This document shows, in pieces, positions 10,682 to 23,525 of a stretch of DNA of 64,000 nucleotides (position 1 is its first letter; every line of letters starts with the position of its first letter). This DNA is from Aphrocallistes beatrix. Taxonomy: Eukaryota > Porifera > Hexactinellida > Sceptrulophora > Aphrocallistidae. The notes beneath the pieces were generated by a model that did no database searches, was not told the DNA's origin, and saw only the letters and a list, made by a program, of their open reading frames with translations. Made by a program: the position numbers and the translations under genes. The stretch spans positions 2,232,001 through 2,296,000 of the forward strand of contig OY725497.1 of assembly GCA_963281255.1 (NCBI GenBank). The letters run 5' to 3'.

Positions 10682-13417
10682 TCGTTTACGTAAGAGAGGG
10701 AGACTCTGTATTAAAGCAACACCTAATGTCCTGTGGTGCAAATACTAAATATTTAAGCCCAAAGATCCAAAACGAAATCATCAATATGAGTGGATCAATG
10801 ATTATAGAAAATATTGATTCTGAAGTACATGAAAGTGTCCCTTTTCTATTTTAGCTGACGAGTCAGCAGATGTTTCAGCACATGAACAGTTGTCAATATC
10901 ATTTCGCTACATGACTACTTGTACTAGTAATATCTCAAATAATAGTGCCATAATCTTAAACGAAAGGTTTCTTGGTTTTGTAACTGTAACTGACTTAACC
11001 GGGAAGGAATTTCATTTTTAATTGAGTCATACTGTACATCTTCTGGTCTTGATTAGAGAAATTTGGTTGCACTTGGTTTGGACGGGGCTAGTGCAATGTC
11101 TGGAAAATTCAAAGGAGTACAGGCCTGCATACGTGAAAAGTAACCAATGGTCCACTATACTCATTGTTCATCACATAGTTTAAATTTGGCCATTGGGAAA
11201 CTAATACTGTTGTGCTTAGCGATACATTTTCTAATCTCACTTCAATAATCTCCTTTTTTCATGGATATCCTTTACGCGAGGAGAGATTACGCAGAGCAAT
11301 TCAAGTTTTATGCCCCGAATCGAAACGCCAGCGATTGAAAACTCTTGCGGCTACTTAGATTTGGTTGCCGTGTGTTCTGTTATAGAGAATTCGGCTGAAA
11401 TATTTAAAAAATACGTACAAGATGATCAATTTATAAGCAATATTCTTATGAGAGCTAGATCAAAAGCTCAAATTTTCGGATCTTCTGTGACACTTCCGAG
11501 AGGTCTAGCAAGAAGTAACTCTAAATTCATTGGTCGAGAAGATATTTTCTATAAAGAAAACATATTCATTCCCTATTATCAGCAGTGCCGTGGAGAGATT
11601 TTTTGGGCCCTCTGGCTAGGTTTAAACCCGGCCCACTAATTATTTTCCCTGAAAATTTTTAGCTATATATTTCATGCGTTGAAATTTCGATCTAAGTTTA
11701 ATGATCCTATAAATAGTATATATTTCTATTACATCATCAAAATATACGTACTGTAGACACTCTCAGATCCGGATCTCCAAGTTACGGGCACCTCCCTCAA
11801 CCGGGCGGACATCCTCTCGGATGAAAGAGGTTCCTGTAGCTAGGAGTTATGGGTTGACTTTGCCCTGATTCCAAATTGATCCTGATACAAAGTCAAAAAA
11901 TATATCTCTTAGAATTGCAATTGTTCAAAAAGCTATATTTGATTCAACTTTAGTTTCAATATATACGTATACTTCTCTATCATAGAACTAGGAATTAATG
12001 TTTTCTCAGAATGAACTTTCCTTATTATTCAATTTACGTATTCATTCTAAACAATATCATTTCTGAGTTACGGGCACCTCTTAGTTCACAACCTCCAAGA
12101 TACGGGCAGTAATAAGCGTTTAAATCACCTACCCATAATTGATATTTCTAATTTTACTATTATAATTTACCATTCTGATTTCAATTCTGAGTTACGGTCA
12201 CCTCTGTGATCCGGCCCTCCGAGGTACGGACACCGAGATCCGGACATCTTTAGATACATCCAGTTACGAGTATTTAACTTAGTAAACTACACCACAACTA
12301 CTGTAAGTTAGTTCTTAGAAAAGAGTTGGACATTTTGTAAAAGAAATATTTTAATATTGCCAAGTGGATAATAGTAATTCTGACATCCGGACAAATTCCA
12401 AGTTATGGGCACCTTCCGGACTATACGCATTACTAACATGTAGAAAATATATTTTGACTTGATATAATTTTATAGTTAATACTTTGAGGTGTAAGTATGA
12501 AATGAATACAGGGATTCAAGTGAGATATATTTATTAATAGTAAGATGTTAATTCATAACAAATTACTAATAGAAGTGCATGTAATCACAGACTAAGTTTT
12601 CTTTGTGATGCAATAAATTTGATATTGCACAGGAAAAATATATTTCTGCGTCATCTCAATTACTGGCCCATCTGCTTCGGGCCCCCACTGCTTCCGGGCC
12701 CCTCGGTTCTAACCCAAGTATCCCTCCCTCTCCATGGACCTGATTATCAGTGGTTGGTGGATCAACTTAATACAAGATTTTTGAAACATAAAGAAAATGT
12801 TTTTACACTGCGAAATCTCCTTCCAAGTAATGATGCAAAAATGCCTTTAGATCAATTACAAAATGTTTTGGAACCTTTAGAGCCGTTGTTGTCATTCTGC
12901 CTTGAGAAATCCAAGCACAATTGAAATTTTGGCAATGTATTTGGGCTGATAAAATGATAAGGGCGAGCCAATGCCTGAAACTGCTGTTGGAGAATTAGCT
13001 GAATGTAACAAAGATTTAATGCCAGCCATGTTCAGGATACTGCAGATTTTTGCTACGCTACCAATCACTACTGCAACCAGTGAAAGGAGTTTCTCAACCT
13101 TGAAGCGTGTGAAGACGTATTTAAGGAATACTATGGCAGAAGAAAGGTTAACAGGATTAGCCCTTATAGCTATTCATCAACGTGTTATGGGTCTGCATCC
13201 AGATGATATTATTAGTAGAATGGCAAATAAGAAAGGAAAAATTGATATTGTTTTGTAGACGTTTGTGATAATAGAAGTAAAATAAAATGTATTAGATTTA
13301 TTTACTACTCATAGGATGTAGAAATAAAAAACTTTATATATTATTGATTGGTAGTCTAATCAAACCCACAATCCAAAAAATTTCGGGGAGGCCATGGCTC
13401 CCTTGGGTACGCCACTG
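10682..13417 (+). pseudogene. Decayed hAT transposase (ZMYM1-like group) with 3' terminal repeat
   Basis: Translated pieces match hAT transposases of the group resembling zinc-finger MYM-type 1 proteins: GDSVLKQHLMSCG then an LADESADVSAHEQLS stretch (first catalytic Asp region), LGFVTVTDLTG, ALGLDGASAMSGKFKGVQ, a CSSH motif, and the C-terminal dimerisation domain PITTATSERSFSTLKRVKTYLRNTM (13051-13130). Stops and frameshifts separate the pieces. The 3' end carries a hAT-type terminal repeat ending ...GGGTACGCCACTG at 13417. No matching 5' end is present, so the copy is 5'-truncated, apparently where it meets family A sequence. A smaller hAT element splits it at 11583-12742. Confidence 0.85.
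11583..12742. mobile_element. Non-autonomous hAT element inside the hAT transposase
   Basis: An exact 8-bp duplication ATTATCAG (11575-11582 and 12743-12750) flanks 1160 bp starting CAGTGCCGTGGAGAG and ending with a near inverse (CTCTCCATGGACCTG). The transposase frame resumes right after the second ATTATCAG. Inside, the motif gttacgggcacctc recurs at about 11783, 12066 and 12190, with related ccggacatc words; these may be subterminal transposase sites. No coding capacity is seen. Confidence 0.88.
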
Positions 13418-13755
13418 TACTACAGTAATTGTAATTTCTAACATCCTCCGATCTCCTCCTGACTTTTAGACTTGACTTCATTGGCATTTGACTTGACTTC
13501 ATAATGGTATCACTCTGAACGTCACTATCTAAAACAACAGTAAACCATAAAGATAGAGGAGTATGAAAAAATCTATGAAAATGTCTTTAATTTATGCCAC
13601 TATTATGTTTCTGCTCCACCGCTAATCAATATTTAGTCTACTGAATATATTGTCACTATTGCGATTAGCATCTCATTGTATACAAGTATTCCAGGTGTGG
13701 GACTTTGTAACTATTGATTGAGTTACACAGTCGATATAACTAACATTTCAGTATG
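13418..13755. other. Unassigned AT-rich DNA
   Basis: No reading frame or repeat family is recognised. Confidence 0.4.
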
Positions 13756-14102
13756 CAGTCGAACCCGTCATAAGTTATAGACATGTTGGGTCCAAAATAT
13801 ATAGTATCAGGTTGTAACAATACGATGCAGTGGTAATCTATAAATATACTTTGAATATCACAGGTGTACATTAAACTAGATAATCATTCGGAATAGGGAT
13901 GGTAATAAACACTTACTGATCATTCTAAACATTAATGGATCGTTATACACAGTTTTAGAGCCCCCAAGGGACCGGAAAAGGGGTGACGCTGCGTTGAGAA
14001 GATAGCCGTTACACACAAGTCAATAGGACTGTTCACATGTTTTAGGTAGCCGCTATGTGCAGATGAAGTTTATATAGAGGTAGACTAAAGCAGGTTGGAC
14101 TG
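13756..14102. mobile_element. pogo-like MITE (CAGTCGAACC family, diverged)
   Basis: The left end CAGTCGAACCCG and right end ...CAGGTTGGACTG are inverted partners. The right side is followed by TA; the left flank has TG in place of TA. The ends resemble those of the younger MITEs at 18820 and 36129. It is non-coding. Confidence 0.6.
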
Positions 14103-14207
14103 TATATTGACTGTTTTTGAGATTTCACTTCATGAATTAAATGTTTGTAGCCAATTATACATCAAATAAGCATATATTAAACGTACAGTATGCATGTCCA
14201 TTAGGTA

Positions 14208-16189
14208 CAGTGCGCATGTCCATTAAGTTTTGTATACATGTACATTATTATGCTCCCTCGGTTGAATTATCTCCGTCCCGCTTTCTAAACATAGGCATAT
14301 TTCGCCCTATTTCTAGACATACCTAATTTAAGGATTTAAGAAAGTAAGTATATTCTTTTCTCTGATACGGTTGGCAATCTCTTCAGGACGGGCACATATG
14401 AATTGTGGTTCGAGGTCTTTACCTGTTCCATCATGGAAGGAAATTGCTCGCGAAGGTAGTAACTGACTTGGTAGTTAGGTTTCTTTTAATATCATTCATA
14501 AACAATGTTTGAAAGAGGTAAAATGATAGTAAGATACAATCCATTGGAGCTTCAATTCACTGTTATCAACTTTTCAGGGTCATGTTGAAACTCTCAGACT
14601 GGTTGTTAACCACACTACTGAAAGGACAGTACACTTACAATATATACCCTCTTGTTTGAGTATCCATCGTCCAATAGATGTGTACACTTCCGGATGTATA
14701 TTCTTCAAGTAATATTGATGAACTCGGTTGCTCCAATTGACAATACGTTGATTGAGCTCTACTTCGTAAGCAGACGTGAAGGTTTATGGAACAAATCTCA
14801 TATCTAAAATAAACCCCTGAATTTCCTTAATCTTGATATTTTGAATTTTGCACCAATAACAAGCACTTCGGAAATGTGATTGCCCTGCTGGAATCACATT
14901 TTCAGAAGGTTGCATTGGGGAGATGTTTCGTAATCGCGTTCACATTTCCTTTTCTTTATCAGTAACTATTGAAAAATATCTTTGGGTCAGTGCTGAAACT
15001 TTGGGGACGGCAATTTCAAATAACATTTCATGGCATATTTAAACTTCTGCTCATGTATTAAAAATAGTGCTGGAACTACTGGTGGCTCATTGAAGAGATT
15101 GTAGCCAAAAAGGAATGGGGACAGAAAGGAATCTCCAAGTTAAGAGTTGTATCGTATGAAAAGACTTATTTTGATTGGGATTCTATGAGTAAATGCCGAC
15201 TATTTGGTCGAAAACATCTTGCATCCCACAAGCACATGCCCTAAATCTGGATCGCCCAAACGAAAATTATATGGTATCTCGTGTACATGTTTGAGCATAA
15301 GTTCTGCCCCCACCATAATTGGGTGAATTTGAAAGTGACTAAAAGATATTGTAGATATAATATTCTGAACAATTTTGTGAGAGTTTATCCAATCTAGAGC
15401 CATGAACTACAGTTTGTAAGACAAAGTTGCGAAGAAAAAATGTGCCGAGGGATGCAGCTAAAATCGAGAATGTGGCCCACTGCTTCCCCCCAAAGTGACA
15501 CTTTTATCAACAAAAAATCAGAACCAAATGGTTGCCAATATCTCTAGATTTGAATCAGATTGACCCAATTTTTCAACTTGCTATTGAAATGCCAGCTTCA
15601 TCTATAGAACTAAGATTGATGGATTTCTTTGATAATTCAATGTTTAGCAATATATTTATGGCACTATGTAATCCTTCTCCAAATATTGATGCTGAAGAGA
15701 TAGTTGGGAAAGCAGTGGCCCCAGATTCAAAATGTAGTTTAAGGTTCAAAAGGTTCAAAAGATTAAAAACAAGCTTAGAAACAGGTGACCATTCTATAGA
15801 TGATCAGGTACTCCTCGAGGGCATGTATTGCGTAGACCTGCCTGAAAGATTCGGGGGCAGTGTTAAACATTCTTTACAACGCTGTGGCGGATATATTATG
15901 ATTATAACACTAACATTCAAGTGTTTATCATATATTGGTTAAGATGTGGCACAATGTGGCACTGATTGGTAATTATAAAAAGTTTGAGGATTAATTAGAA
16001 AAATTCAACTGTGACTAATTCGAAAGTGTAATATTCTAATCTGGTACCGATTAGCTTTATACATCTTTTAGAAGTAATCCTCTCCATGAATAGTTCCATA
16101 TTAATACAATTTGTATGTGAAATAATGAAGTGTTCAAAGTTTTGTCTCTTTGGTGCACATGTATAAAAAATTAATGGACATGCGCACTG
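14208..16189 (-). pseudogene. Decayed MULE (Mutator-like) element
   Basis: Inverted ends CAGTGCGCATGTCCATTAA face each other at 14208 and 16189, with a tandem extra copy at 14187. On the minus strand, broken pieces match animal MULE transposases: GDPDLGHVLVGCK (about 15280-15240), a VTDKEKEM-like block (14970-14940), then NNQSESFN followed by EAPMDCILLSFYLFQTLFMNDIKR (14570-14460). Between them are many stops and frameshifts, so it cannot make transposase. A target duplication was not found. Confidence 0.65.
15532..15942 (+). CDS. Unrecognised 136-codon open frame
   Basis: The frame begins MPISLDLNQIDP and contains a basic stretch (SLRFKRFKRLK). I recognise no domain. It lies inside the MULE span, opposite in strand to the transposase remains. 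It may be accidental or cargo; nothing shows that it is expressed. Confidence 0.2.
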   Translation: MPISLDLNQIDPIFQLAIEMPASSIELRLMDFFDNSMFSNIFMALCNPSPNIDAEEIVGKAVAPDSKCSLRFKRFKRLKTSLETGDHSIDDQVLLEGMYCVDLPERFGGSVKHSLQRCGGYIMIITLTFKCLSYIG

Positions 16190-16197
16190 CACTTTTT

Positions 16198-17060
16198 AAT
16201 ACCTCCAAATAAGCAGGTTTTATTGCAATACCAATTGATGAGATCATGATAATGAAATACCCCCGTCGGCCCCCCCACTAAGAGTGTTTTTGAAGCTGAA
16301 ACAAATTTTCTATTAAGTGGCCTTAAGCTTTTCAATTGTTTGTGAGCTCAATAAAGAATTGAATTCGACATCAGATATCAGATATAAAATTGAGAAATAG
16401 AAATACGTATTGTCCATTCACAAAAGCACATGCGGATAGAAAACAATTAATTTCAAGATTGAAATATTCCTCTATCTTAAAATGGAGAGAATAAACGTGG
16501 TAAGATTATCACAGTACCATACTATCCAATTATTAGGTAAAGAAATGAGAGTCACCTTATCTTTTGGAATCAGCAGCGTCTTGATCTTGCATTTGTCTGT
16601 TCCTCTGCCTCAGAAATCAAGCTCATCCATAGCCCACTATATATAAGGCCTACCATCTAATGTACCAAGGATGCGCTAGAGGACGGGAAATTATTATTCT
16701 AAGAATGTGTATATTAACCAATTAAGCCTTTGAACGTATTTAATGAATGACTAAGAACATGTATCATATTACATAATATAAAGGTTAAAATTGCAATAAA
16801 AATAGGTCTTCACAATACTTTTCTGCTTTCTTTCTTTCTCATACTCGCTCGCTCTGTACACACATGATGTGAATAGTAAAATATGAATACGTCCGTTTCA
16901 ATATTTCAAAATATGAGATATGATAGCTCGAAACAGACATCACACGAAAAGTCCAAATGATGTTCCAAGGGTCTGTTTCTAGAAAAGAGGTCAACAAGTA
17001 ATAATATCTACACAAGATTGAATTGAATGGTTAATAATTTCAAAAGTCGGATAACAATAG
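16198..17060. other. Unassigned AT-rich DNA
   Basis: No reading frame, terminal repeat or known family is recognised in this stretch. Confidence 0.4.
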
Positions 17061-18150
17061 GGTGCGTCGGTTGGGGTCAATTACATTTGTTCAATTACAC
17101 TTACGAATCAATTACAAGGCAAGTAAAATTTTCAATTACAATTACACTTCAATTACTGTGTAATTGTAATTAAGGTTGGTGTTTCCCATGCGAAACTTGT
17201 TTTTTATTAAAAATGTGCCCAAATTGCTTTTTTATCATTTTTAGATCCTTATAGGGGTTCTAAACAAGAATCCCGATTTTTATAAGTCCAGCCCCAATAT
17301 TTCGCCACTTTGAGCCACTTGTATCACCTGGTGTCGCTCTAAAAACGACACATTTTAAATGCGAAATGTCCCACAGCTCTAACTTCTTTAAACAGTGCCA
17401 GATCATCTTTTTAATGCTGAATTCATGCTCAGCACTAGATTTCCAGCAATTTGATATATATATTGACCATATTTGGAAACATTTTTGTTTGACCGTGCCT
17501 AGCAACGGCCAGGAATTTTTTAACATTCCTGACCGTTGCTAGGAAAAGGCAACCACAAATATTTCCAAATATGGTCAATATATATATCAAATTGCTGGAA
17601 ATTTAGTGCTAAGTACGAATTCAGTATTAAAATAACGACCTGGCATAGTCAAATAAAGTTATAGGTATGGGATTTCGGCGGAAACTATCGGACATGGTCA
17701 TTTTTGGGCCCCCAGTGATAACTGTCAACTTTTTCACACTTTTGAAGGTGTCATGATGTGAAAATATTTGATATGTCATATTTTGAAGTTAAGTACTACT
17801 ACAAGTTGTTGATTGAGGGTTATTTGGGTTAAAATTGAAAATTCTATTCCTATTATTTTCTTTATTCAACCATTTTGTGTAAGAATAATTGAGCAAAAGA
17901 GGCATAAGGCATTGAAGTTTCCTTGAATGTCCTCTATAAATTAGGTCATTTGGGAAAAAAACAATTTTTCTCTTACTTCTTGGGCTCCCGAAAAGTGTAT
18001 TTTGCAGATAACTCATCGAGAATAGTTTCCACAAAAAATTTCAGGAGAAAATAATGAAAACTTTCAAAGTTAGTTCTGGAAGGAAACACCAACCTTAATT
18101 ACCAAATACACAATTATAATTGTAATTGACCCCAACCCGAGTGATGCAAC
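17061..18150. mobile_element. MITE with GGTTGGGGTCAATTAC ends, split by a family C element
   Basis: GGTTGGGGTCAATTAC at 17069 faces its inverse ending at 18137, and both sides continue in aattac-rich sequence. Removing the inserted family C copy leaves a MITE of roughly 170 bp. No clean target duplication was found, so the superfamily is uncertain (perhaps hAT). Confidence 0.6.
17174..18094. mobile_element. TTAA-flanked fold-back element, family C (copy 2)
   Basis: It has the same ends as copy 1 (GGTTGGTGTTTCC / GGAAACACCAACC), with TTAA at 17170-17173 and 18095-18098. It lacks about 300 bp of the right-hand interior relative to copy 1. The 88-codon minus frame at 17526..17260 is nearly identical to that of copy 1. 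High similarity suggests recent movement. Confidence 0.85.
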
Positions 18151-18281
18151 TATTTTTGCGCCTGTCTTTTCCGTATTGATACAAATGCATTTATACCGAA
18201 GAAATTCCTTAGATATAATTTTCATGACTCATGAAGAATATTGTTTGGATATTTTATATTCCATTAGGTTACAAAAAATAG

Positions 18282-18521
18282 CAGTGCCGGCGCCATTGAG
18301 GTGTTCTGGGTGTCTGGACACCCACTGCCTGTCCATTTATCTAATTGTACTGCATATAGTCGACTCCGCCTAATTGGGACACTTCGGATCCCGAATTTTG
18401 TCCCGATTAATCGGAGTTCCCAATTAAGCGGAGTCAATGTATCCATCCATACATGGACACCCATTTCCAGACAAATCCCTCTTAGGACACCCACTGTCCA
18501 TACAGCTTAGCGCCGGCCATG
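18282..18521. mobile_element. hAT-like MITE with CAGTGCCGGCGC end
   Basis: CAGTGCCGGCGC at the left faces GCGCCGGC near 18510, with tgtccataca/ggacaccca words mirrored inside. Flanking 8-mers do not match well. A Tc1-type MITE is nested in it at about 18356. Confidence 0.5.
18356..18440. mobile_element. Short Tc1/mariner-type MITE (GACTCCGC ends)
   Basis: The inverted ends CGACTCCGCCTAATTGGGAC and TGACTCCGCTTAATTGGGA enclose a few tens of bases. A second, longer member lies at 34350-34518. Boundaries are approximate. Confidence 0.55.
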
Positions 18522-18817
18522 ATCATAGTAAACTATTACTCGATAATCTTCTGAATTTAAACTGAACTAAAATGTTTCGCATATTTTTTGAAAGCTGTGA
18601 GATACAATTAACTTTTACACTTACTTTGCAGATTAGATCTCTCGTAGAACAATTTTCAATAATAAAAATTATTCCTTGTTGCATTTGACGCACCCTCTAC
18701 ATTTGCAGATAAAAATGAATATTTCAGGATAACAAGAAAACATCATAGACGCCGAAGGTCGGGGAGCTCCCCCCTGTGTTTACTGAAATAAATGCTTCAT
18801 TGAAATTCATATATAAT
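18522..18817. other. Unassigned AT-rich DNA
   Basis: No gene or repeat family is recognised. Confidence 0.4.
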
Positions 18818-18819
18818 TA

Positions 18820-19273
18820 CAGTCGAACCTGCTATAACGGCCACTGTATATAACGGTCACCTGTCTATAGCGGTCACCAATGAACAGTCCCGTCCGAAAT
18901 TCGATAATATTGAACCTGTGTATAGCGGTCACCTGCTCAACGCGGCCAGCGGCCACCCTTTTGTAGTCCCTTACTGACCCTTAAACTGTGTATAACGGCC
19001 ATCACCTGTCTATAACGGCCACTACCTGTCTACAACGGCCACCACCTGTCTATAACGGCCATCACCTTTTTCACCTTTTTATGTGTTTATTACAGGACAT
19101 GTTACGAACGATTAACAAGTTTCATGTAATTACTTCAAGTAATGGAACTACATGTAGTAACTATGTTTCATTCTAGATAGGGTTAAGACAATCACTTGTA
19201 TATAACGGTCACCTGTGTATAACGGCCAATTTTGTCCAGTCCCTTGGGTGGCCGTTATATACAGATTCCACTG
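18820..19273. mobile_element. pogo-like MITE (CAGTCGAACCTGC family, copy 1)
   Basis: TA flanks a 454-bp unit that begins CAGTCGAACCTGCTATAACG and ends ...ATACAGATTCCACTG. The interior is a run of (t)ataacggccac / tatagcggtcac words at roughly 15-25 bp spacing, so the terminal motif has multiplied inward. It is non-coding. Related copies are at 32462 (partial) and 36129. Confidence 0.82.
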
Positions 19274-19425
19274 TATCAGTATTGGTAGTGTTATGGCCAA
19301 GCGACCTACATGTGAAAATATAACCCAGAATTCTTCCCGCAAATTTTAACCAAATATTTCAAAGGATCAGCCCTTTGGCGATAGGACCCGTTCGCTGTCT
19401 ATGACATCCTCCGAGATGTTTTTAA

Positions 19426-21366
19426 GGATACCGCCCTCGAAAAATCTTGCCTGGCGTAAAAAAAAACTGCAAAATGTTTTATTGCTAATTTCATTGTATT
19501 ACTGATCGGTCTACCATCTGATAGCACTATTTGGACGGCATTTATTTTAATTTTTTGCGAAATAACCCCCTAAAGTTTAGCGTTAATAAAAATTGAAAAA
19601 TTATTAGAGGATTTTAACTCATTTACCAATTAGTTTTTAACTTATTTGATATTTTTTTAATGATATGAACCTTAACATTGTATTAGCACCTTTGGAGATT
19701 ATAAAACACAAAGATTTAAAAGAATGGGCAAATAAAATCCAAACAAAATAGCTCTATAAGGGAGTTCATTTATATAATCCTCGGGAAATCGCAAGTTTGA
19801 TCTCAGGTATTTAGCGATCACTGGGTCAGAAATAAAATTCTGATCGTTTCAAAAAAAAATTTGTTCGGATCCGACCATTTGTTCTTGAGATATCGCATAT
19901 TATAGGTAAAGTTCGGCCATAATATCCCTCTAAGGTACCGAAAGAGGCTGATGTCATATCTTAAAAACTATTGTAGATATATAATATATTATATCCTTAA
20001 ATAAAAGGATATATGCGAAAATATATAGGTTCCTCGAACATTCCTTTGTCAAAAAATAAATAATTCTCGACTTATCATTGATTTAAATGTAATACAAATT
20101 CTATGGAGAACTTTGAATCTATTAGAAAATGGCGAATCTAATCATTAAATATGTGTCCAAATTTAGCTATTATGCTAAATAGTGAATACATTTGCCGTTA
20201 ATAATATGTACAGAAAAATTGGAGAACTTTTGATAATTATTTTGAAAGTTCTGGCCTTGGACCTCGCAGATTCGGTCAAAAACCCCCATTTAGGGTCCAA
20301 AAAGAGATATCTCTCTATCTTTGTAAATACAAGTCCAAATTCAAAGTTCTCGCTTCCTAATATACTTTTTACGAGTGTACATATATGATTCTTTGATAAT
20401 AATTGCACTACACCCTATGGAATGTTAAGTTTTAGATTTTTGTCATATGATGACGTAGCATTTTTCGAAAATCCTAACTTCGAAACTAAAAGTCGTAGAC
20501 TTTCGCTCTAACTTCCTAGTATACTTTTTGGAAGCTTTTTATTCATTCTAAACTGATAGATTATACCTCGCAGTGCCAGGAATATGAAATATTATCTACA
20601 ATTATCTCAAAATATTCGGAGTTAGGGGCCTCAAGGAAATTTGTGGATTTTCAGGGTACTTTTGCTATTTTTGGCAAATATTTGGCTCTAATATACCCAA
20701 ATCAGCAGTATGGTTGCGAATAAATGTCTGTGGATGCTTATGTGCATTATTAATAACTCATTTTACATTCTTCTTAACACCTAAACTTAAAATCTCTATA
20801 TCTCGGGACTTTAAAATTTCAAAATTGACCGTCTTCACAGAATTATTTCTCAAATTTGGTTTGAGATAGAAGTTTGAAAATTTCAAGAGTTGTTTCGTAT
20901 CATTAGGCGATGAACGTAGGACCACCATTTTTTGGATATATTCTAACTCGGTGATTTTATTCATGATTTCCCCCAAAAAACAGACATTTTTTGGCCTTTT
21001 TTGGCCCTTTTTTTTCGGACACCGATAAAATTTACAATATTTGTCATTTTAACTTTCTTCTGGTCCTATGAAGTTGCAAATATGGTAGACTATCTATGAT
21101 TCGATTTTGGAAGCGTTTGATTCCTTGGTATGTCCTAAACAATTCATTGAGTGCCTAAATTTCTACCATTAAGATGTGCTAGCGGAAAATTAAAAAAACA
21201 GACTTTGAGACACTGTATCTCAAAATCTAGAAATGAGAATCAAAAACGGTTTGGATTGTGCCAGTATTTCTTGATGGAGATACCTCCCCACGCTTAACAT
21301 CTCTTATAGCTCTACTTTCATCGTATGCTGTAATGCAAATCATATGTTTTTTCGAGGGCGGTATCC
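19426..21366. mobile_element. TTAA-flanked family A element (copy 2, uninterrupted)
   Basis: It is bounded by TTAA at 19422-19425 and 21367-21370, with ends GGATACCGCCCTCGAAAAA and its inverse. At 1941 bp it is the cleanest copy and serves as the reference for the others. Short open frames at 20182-20408 (both strands) and 20758-20976 have no recognisable domain and vary between copies, so I treat it as non-coding. Confidence 0.88.
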
Positions 21367-21370
21367 TTAA

Positions 21371-22358
21371 GATTTGCCAGAATATAATAATTCGGATACA
21401 ATTATCAGGTGGAACAAATACAATTTGCTAGTATTAATTGAAAGCAAATACTATACTTATCTTTTAGATCTTGCAAATTCCTGACAAGGTACTTCTCTTT
21501 CTCCTCAATCTCATATTTCAAGCTAGGAGTCTCTTTTGTTGAGCAATATTCTTCCTTTTAGTCCAGAGAACGGAGTCCATTTATTTTAGATATCGACGAG
21601 CAATTAAGAGGACACCATGAAAGGCAATATGGTTTAGCTTCAGTCCCCACTTTTGGTTTTATATGTATCTCCTTCAGCAGGATCCTTTGGATGGAGAACG
21701 GGAATCGAAACGTCAGTCAAATGTCTCTTCTGAGATCTTCCATCTTCAAATGGAAAGAGATCTGCTGCAGAGAAGGATTACGGAGGCTAGGTTAAATATT
21801 TGTGATAGAGAATATAGGGAAACAACCTCACATAATGTATTCTCATTGATTAAGCTAGTGATAAAATCATTATTAAAAGTTGTGGTTCATTATAATAATC
21901 GTCCTCTAGTGCATCCCTAGTCCAGATTGTCCAAGTAGATGGCAGGCCTTATATAGACTAGGCTATGGCTCATCTGTATGTTTTTATTTAGCAATTCCTT
22001 CTCTTGAGTCATACGACAAGCGACGCCGCTTTATTTTGATGTTGTCGAATAATAATAATAGACATCTAGGAAGCGCACATCGAACAGCATCTTCTTTCAA
22101 ATTAGGTACCTCTGTGAACTTTCCGCTTCCTTTGGGGATTTGTGTGTGACCTCGATGTCACTCGCACTATCTTCATGCCACCAATACATCACTGCTTAGA
22201 GACCGGGTCCATGCTTGTTTTAATTCAGGTAGATGTGTTAGTATTTTAGCTAGGTAATTTTCAAAAGACCTCATTTTAAAATGTGTAGTAACTGTATTGA
22301 CATAATCATAGCTTGGATATCCACCAGTTGGGTATCATTTTTTAAAATTATATAAACA
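21371..22358. other. Unassigned DNA with one 85-codon frame
   Basis: A plus-strand open frame at 21663-21920 contains a short polar segment (MERDLLQRRITEARLNICDREY) but no domain I recognise. The remainder shows no coding signal or repeat end. Confidence 0.3.
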
Positions 22359-22860
22359 TAAGCATGCTTCACTTGCTTACGCTGCGCGGGTGACAGACAC
22401 TTTGTGTCCGTCAGAGGCGCCCTTTGAGCGCCTGGGGTCACATTGATTAATTTTGAGGGAGACAACATCTCTAAATATGTCTGTCTTACTGTTAAAATCG
22501 ATATCACTAGAAAAATCATAAAATTTTTCAATTTTTAAACTTTTGATGAGTAATGATGATGTCATAACAGACCTGAGTCATCATTTTTTGATGATAGTTG
22601 ATCACATGTGGGATATATTAATATACATATTCTACTAAAACTTTAGCCTTCTATCACCTAAAATGGTTGAGTAATAGTCGTAAAACTGGAATTTCTAATC
22701 ATAAAAAAGGTGACAATGACATCATAATTCCATGATGAGTTGCCATTTTCGTCTGAGGTCATAGCTTAGTGGAGCCATTGCCAAAAGACTCCCACATGCT
22801 AAAAATCAGCTTTCTGAGCATGGCGGTTTCTTCAATCATTTCGTTACAGATATATATGAG
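22359..22860 (-). mobile_element. Helitron-like Hel-1 copy, 5' end lost
   Basis: In minus orientation it carries the Hel-1 body and the GC-rich palindromic 3' block (gacagacactttgtgtccgtc), ending in a mutated CTTA instead of CTTG. Toward the 5' side the match fades at the atatatat tract, so the TC end is missing. Confidence 0.68.
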
Positions 22861-23051
22861 ATATATAATAAATCATACTCCCTCCCTCTTCAGATATAAT
22901 ATTTGCTCTACTTCGAATCTAAAGAACATAAAAGAAAAGAAATACTATACAAATTTAGGTCGGGTCAAGAAATGTACAAATGGTCGGATCGACTTCTACC
23001 TAAGGGAAAAGTTGCCTTTACACCTTGCGAGGATTATAAGAAATTTAGATA

Positions 23052-23525
23052 CAGTGGAAACCGGTTATAAGAACATCGTTGGGAGTTGAAAAAAAAGTTC
23101 TTATAACCGAGATGTTCTTATAACAGTATTTCGGTTATAAGAACATGTTCTTATAGCCGACATAAGAGATCAGATACTATGTCGGTTATAAGAACATATG
23201 TTGTTCTTTTTATCGTTTATAAGAACATCTATTGTCGGTTATAAGAACATATTTTGTTCCTTGTATCGTTTATAAGAACATCTCTTGTCGGTTATAAGAA
23301 CATGTCAGAAATGACAAAATTGGTTGTGTATGAATGAAAATGTGAGAACTTGACTACTAATAGTTCTAGAAATTATTGATATAATGTTCTTATAACCGAT
23401 ATTAGATGTTCTTATAACCGGTTCTGTTTAAATAGTAATGAATAGAAAAGAATCAGTTCCCAAATAAATGGTTCTTATAACCGACATGTTCTTATAACCG
23501 GTGTTCTTATAACCGATATCTACTG
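23052..23525. mobile_element. pogo-like MITE built from a ttataagaaca repeat
   Basis: TA flanks a unit starting CAGTGGAAACCGGTTATAAG and ending ...TTATAACCGATATCTACTG. Inside, cggttataagaaca or its inverse occurs more than ten times in both orientations. It is non-coding. Confidence 0.8.

Noticed and set aside
20175-20408. Overlapping 68- and 77-codon frames in family A
   Set aside because: Not preserved as frames in all A copies and without domain similarity; likely chance frames in a repeat.
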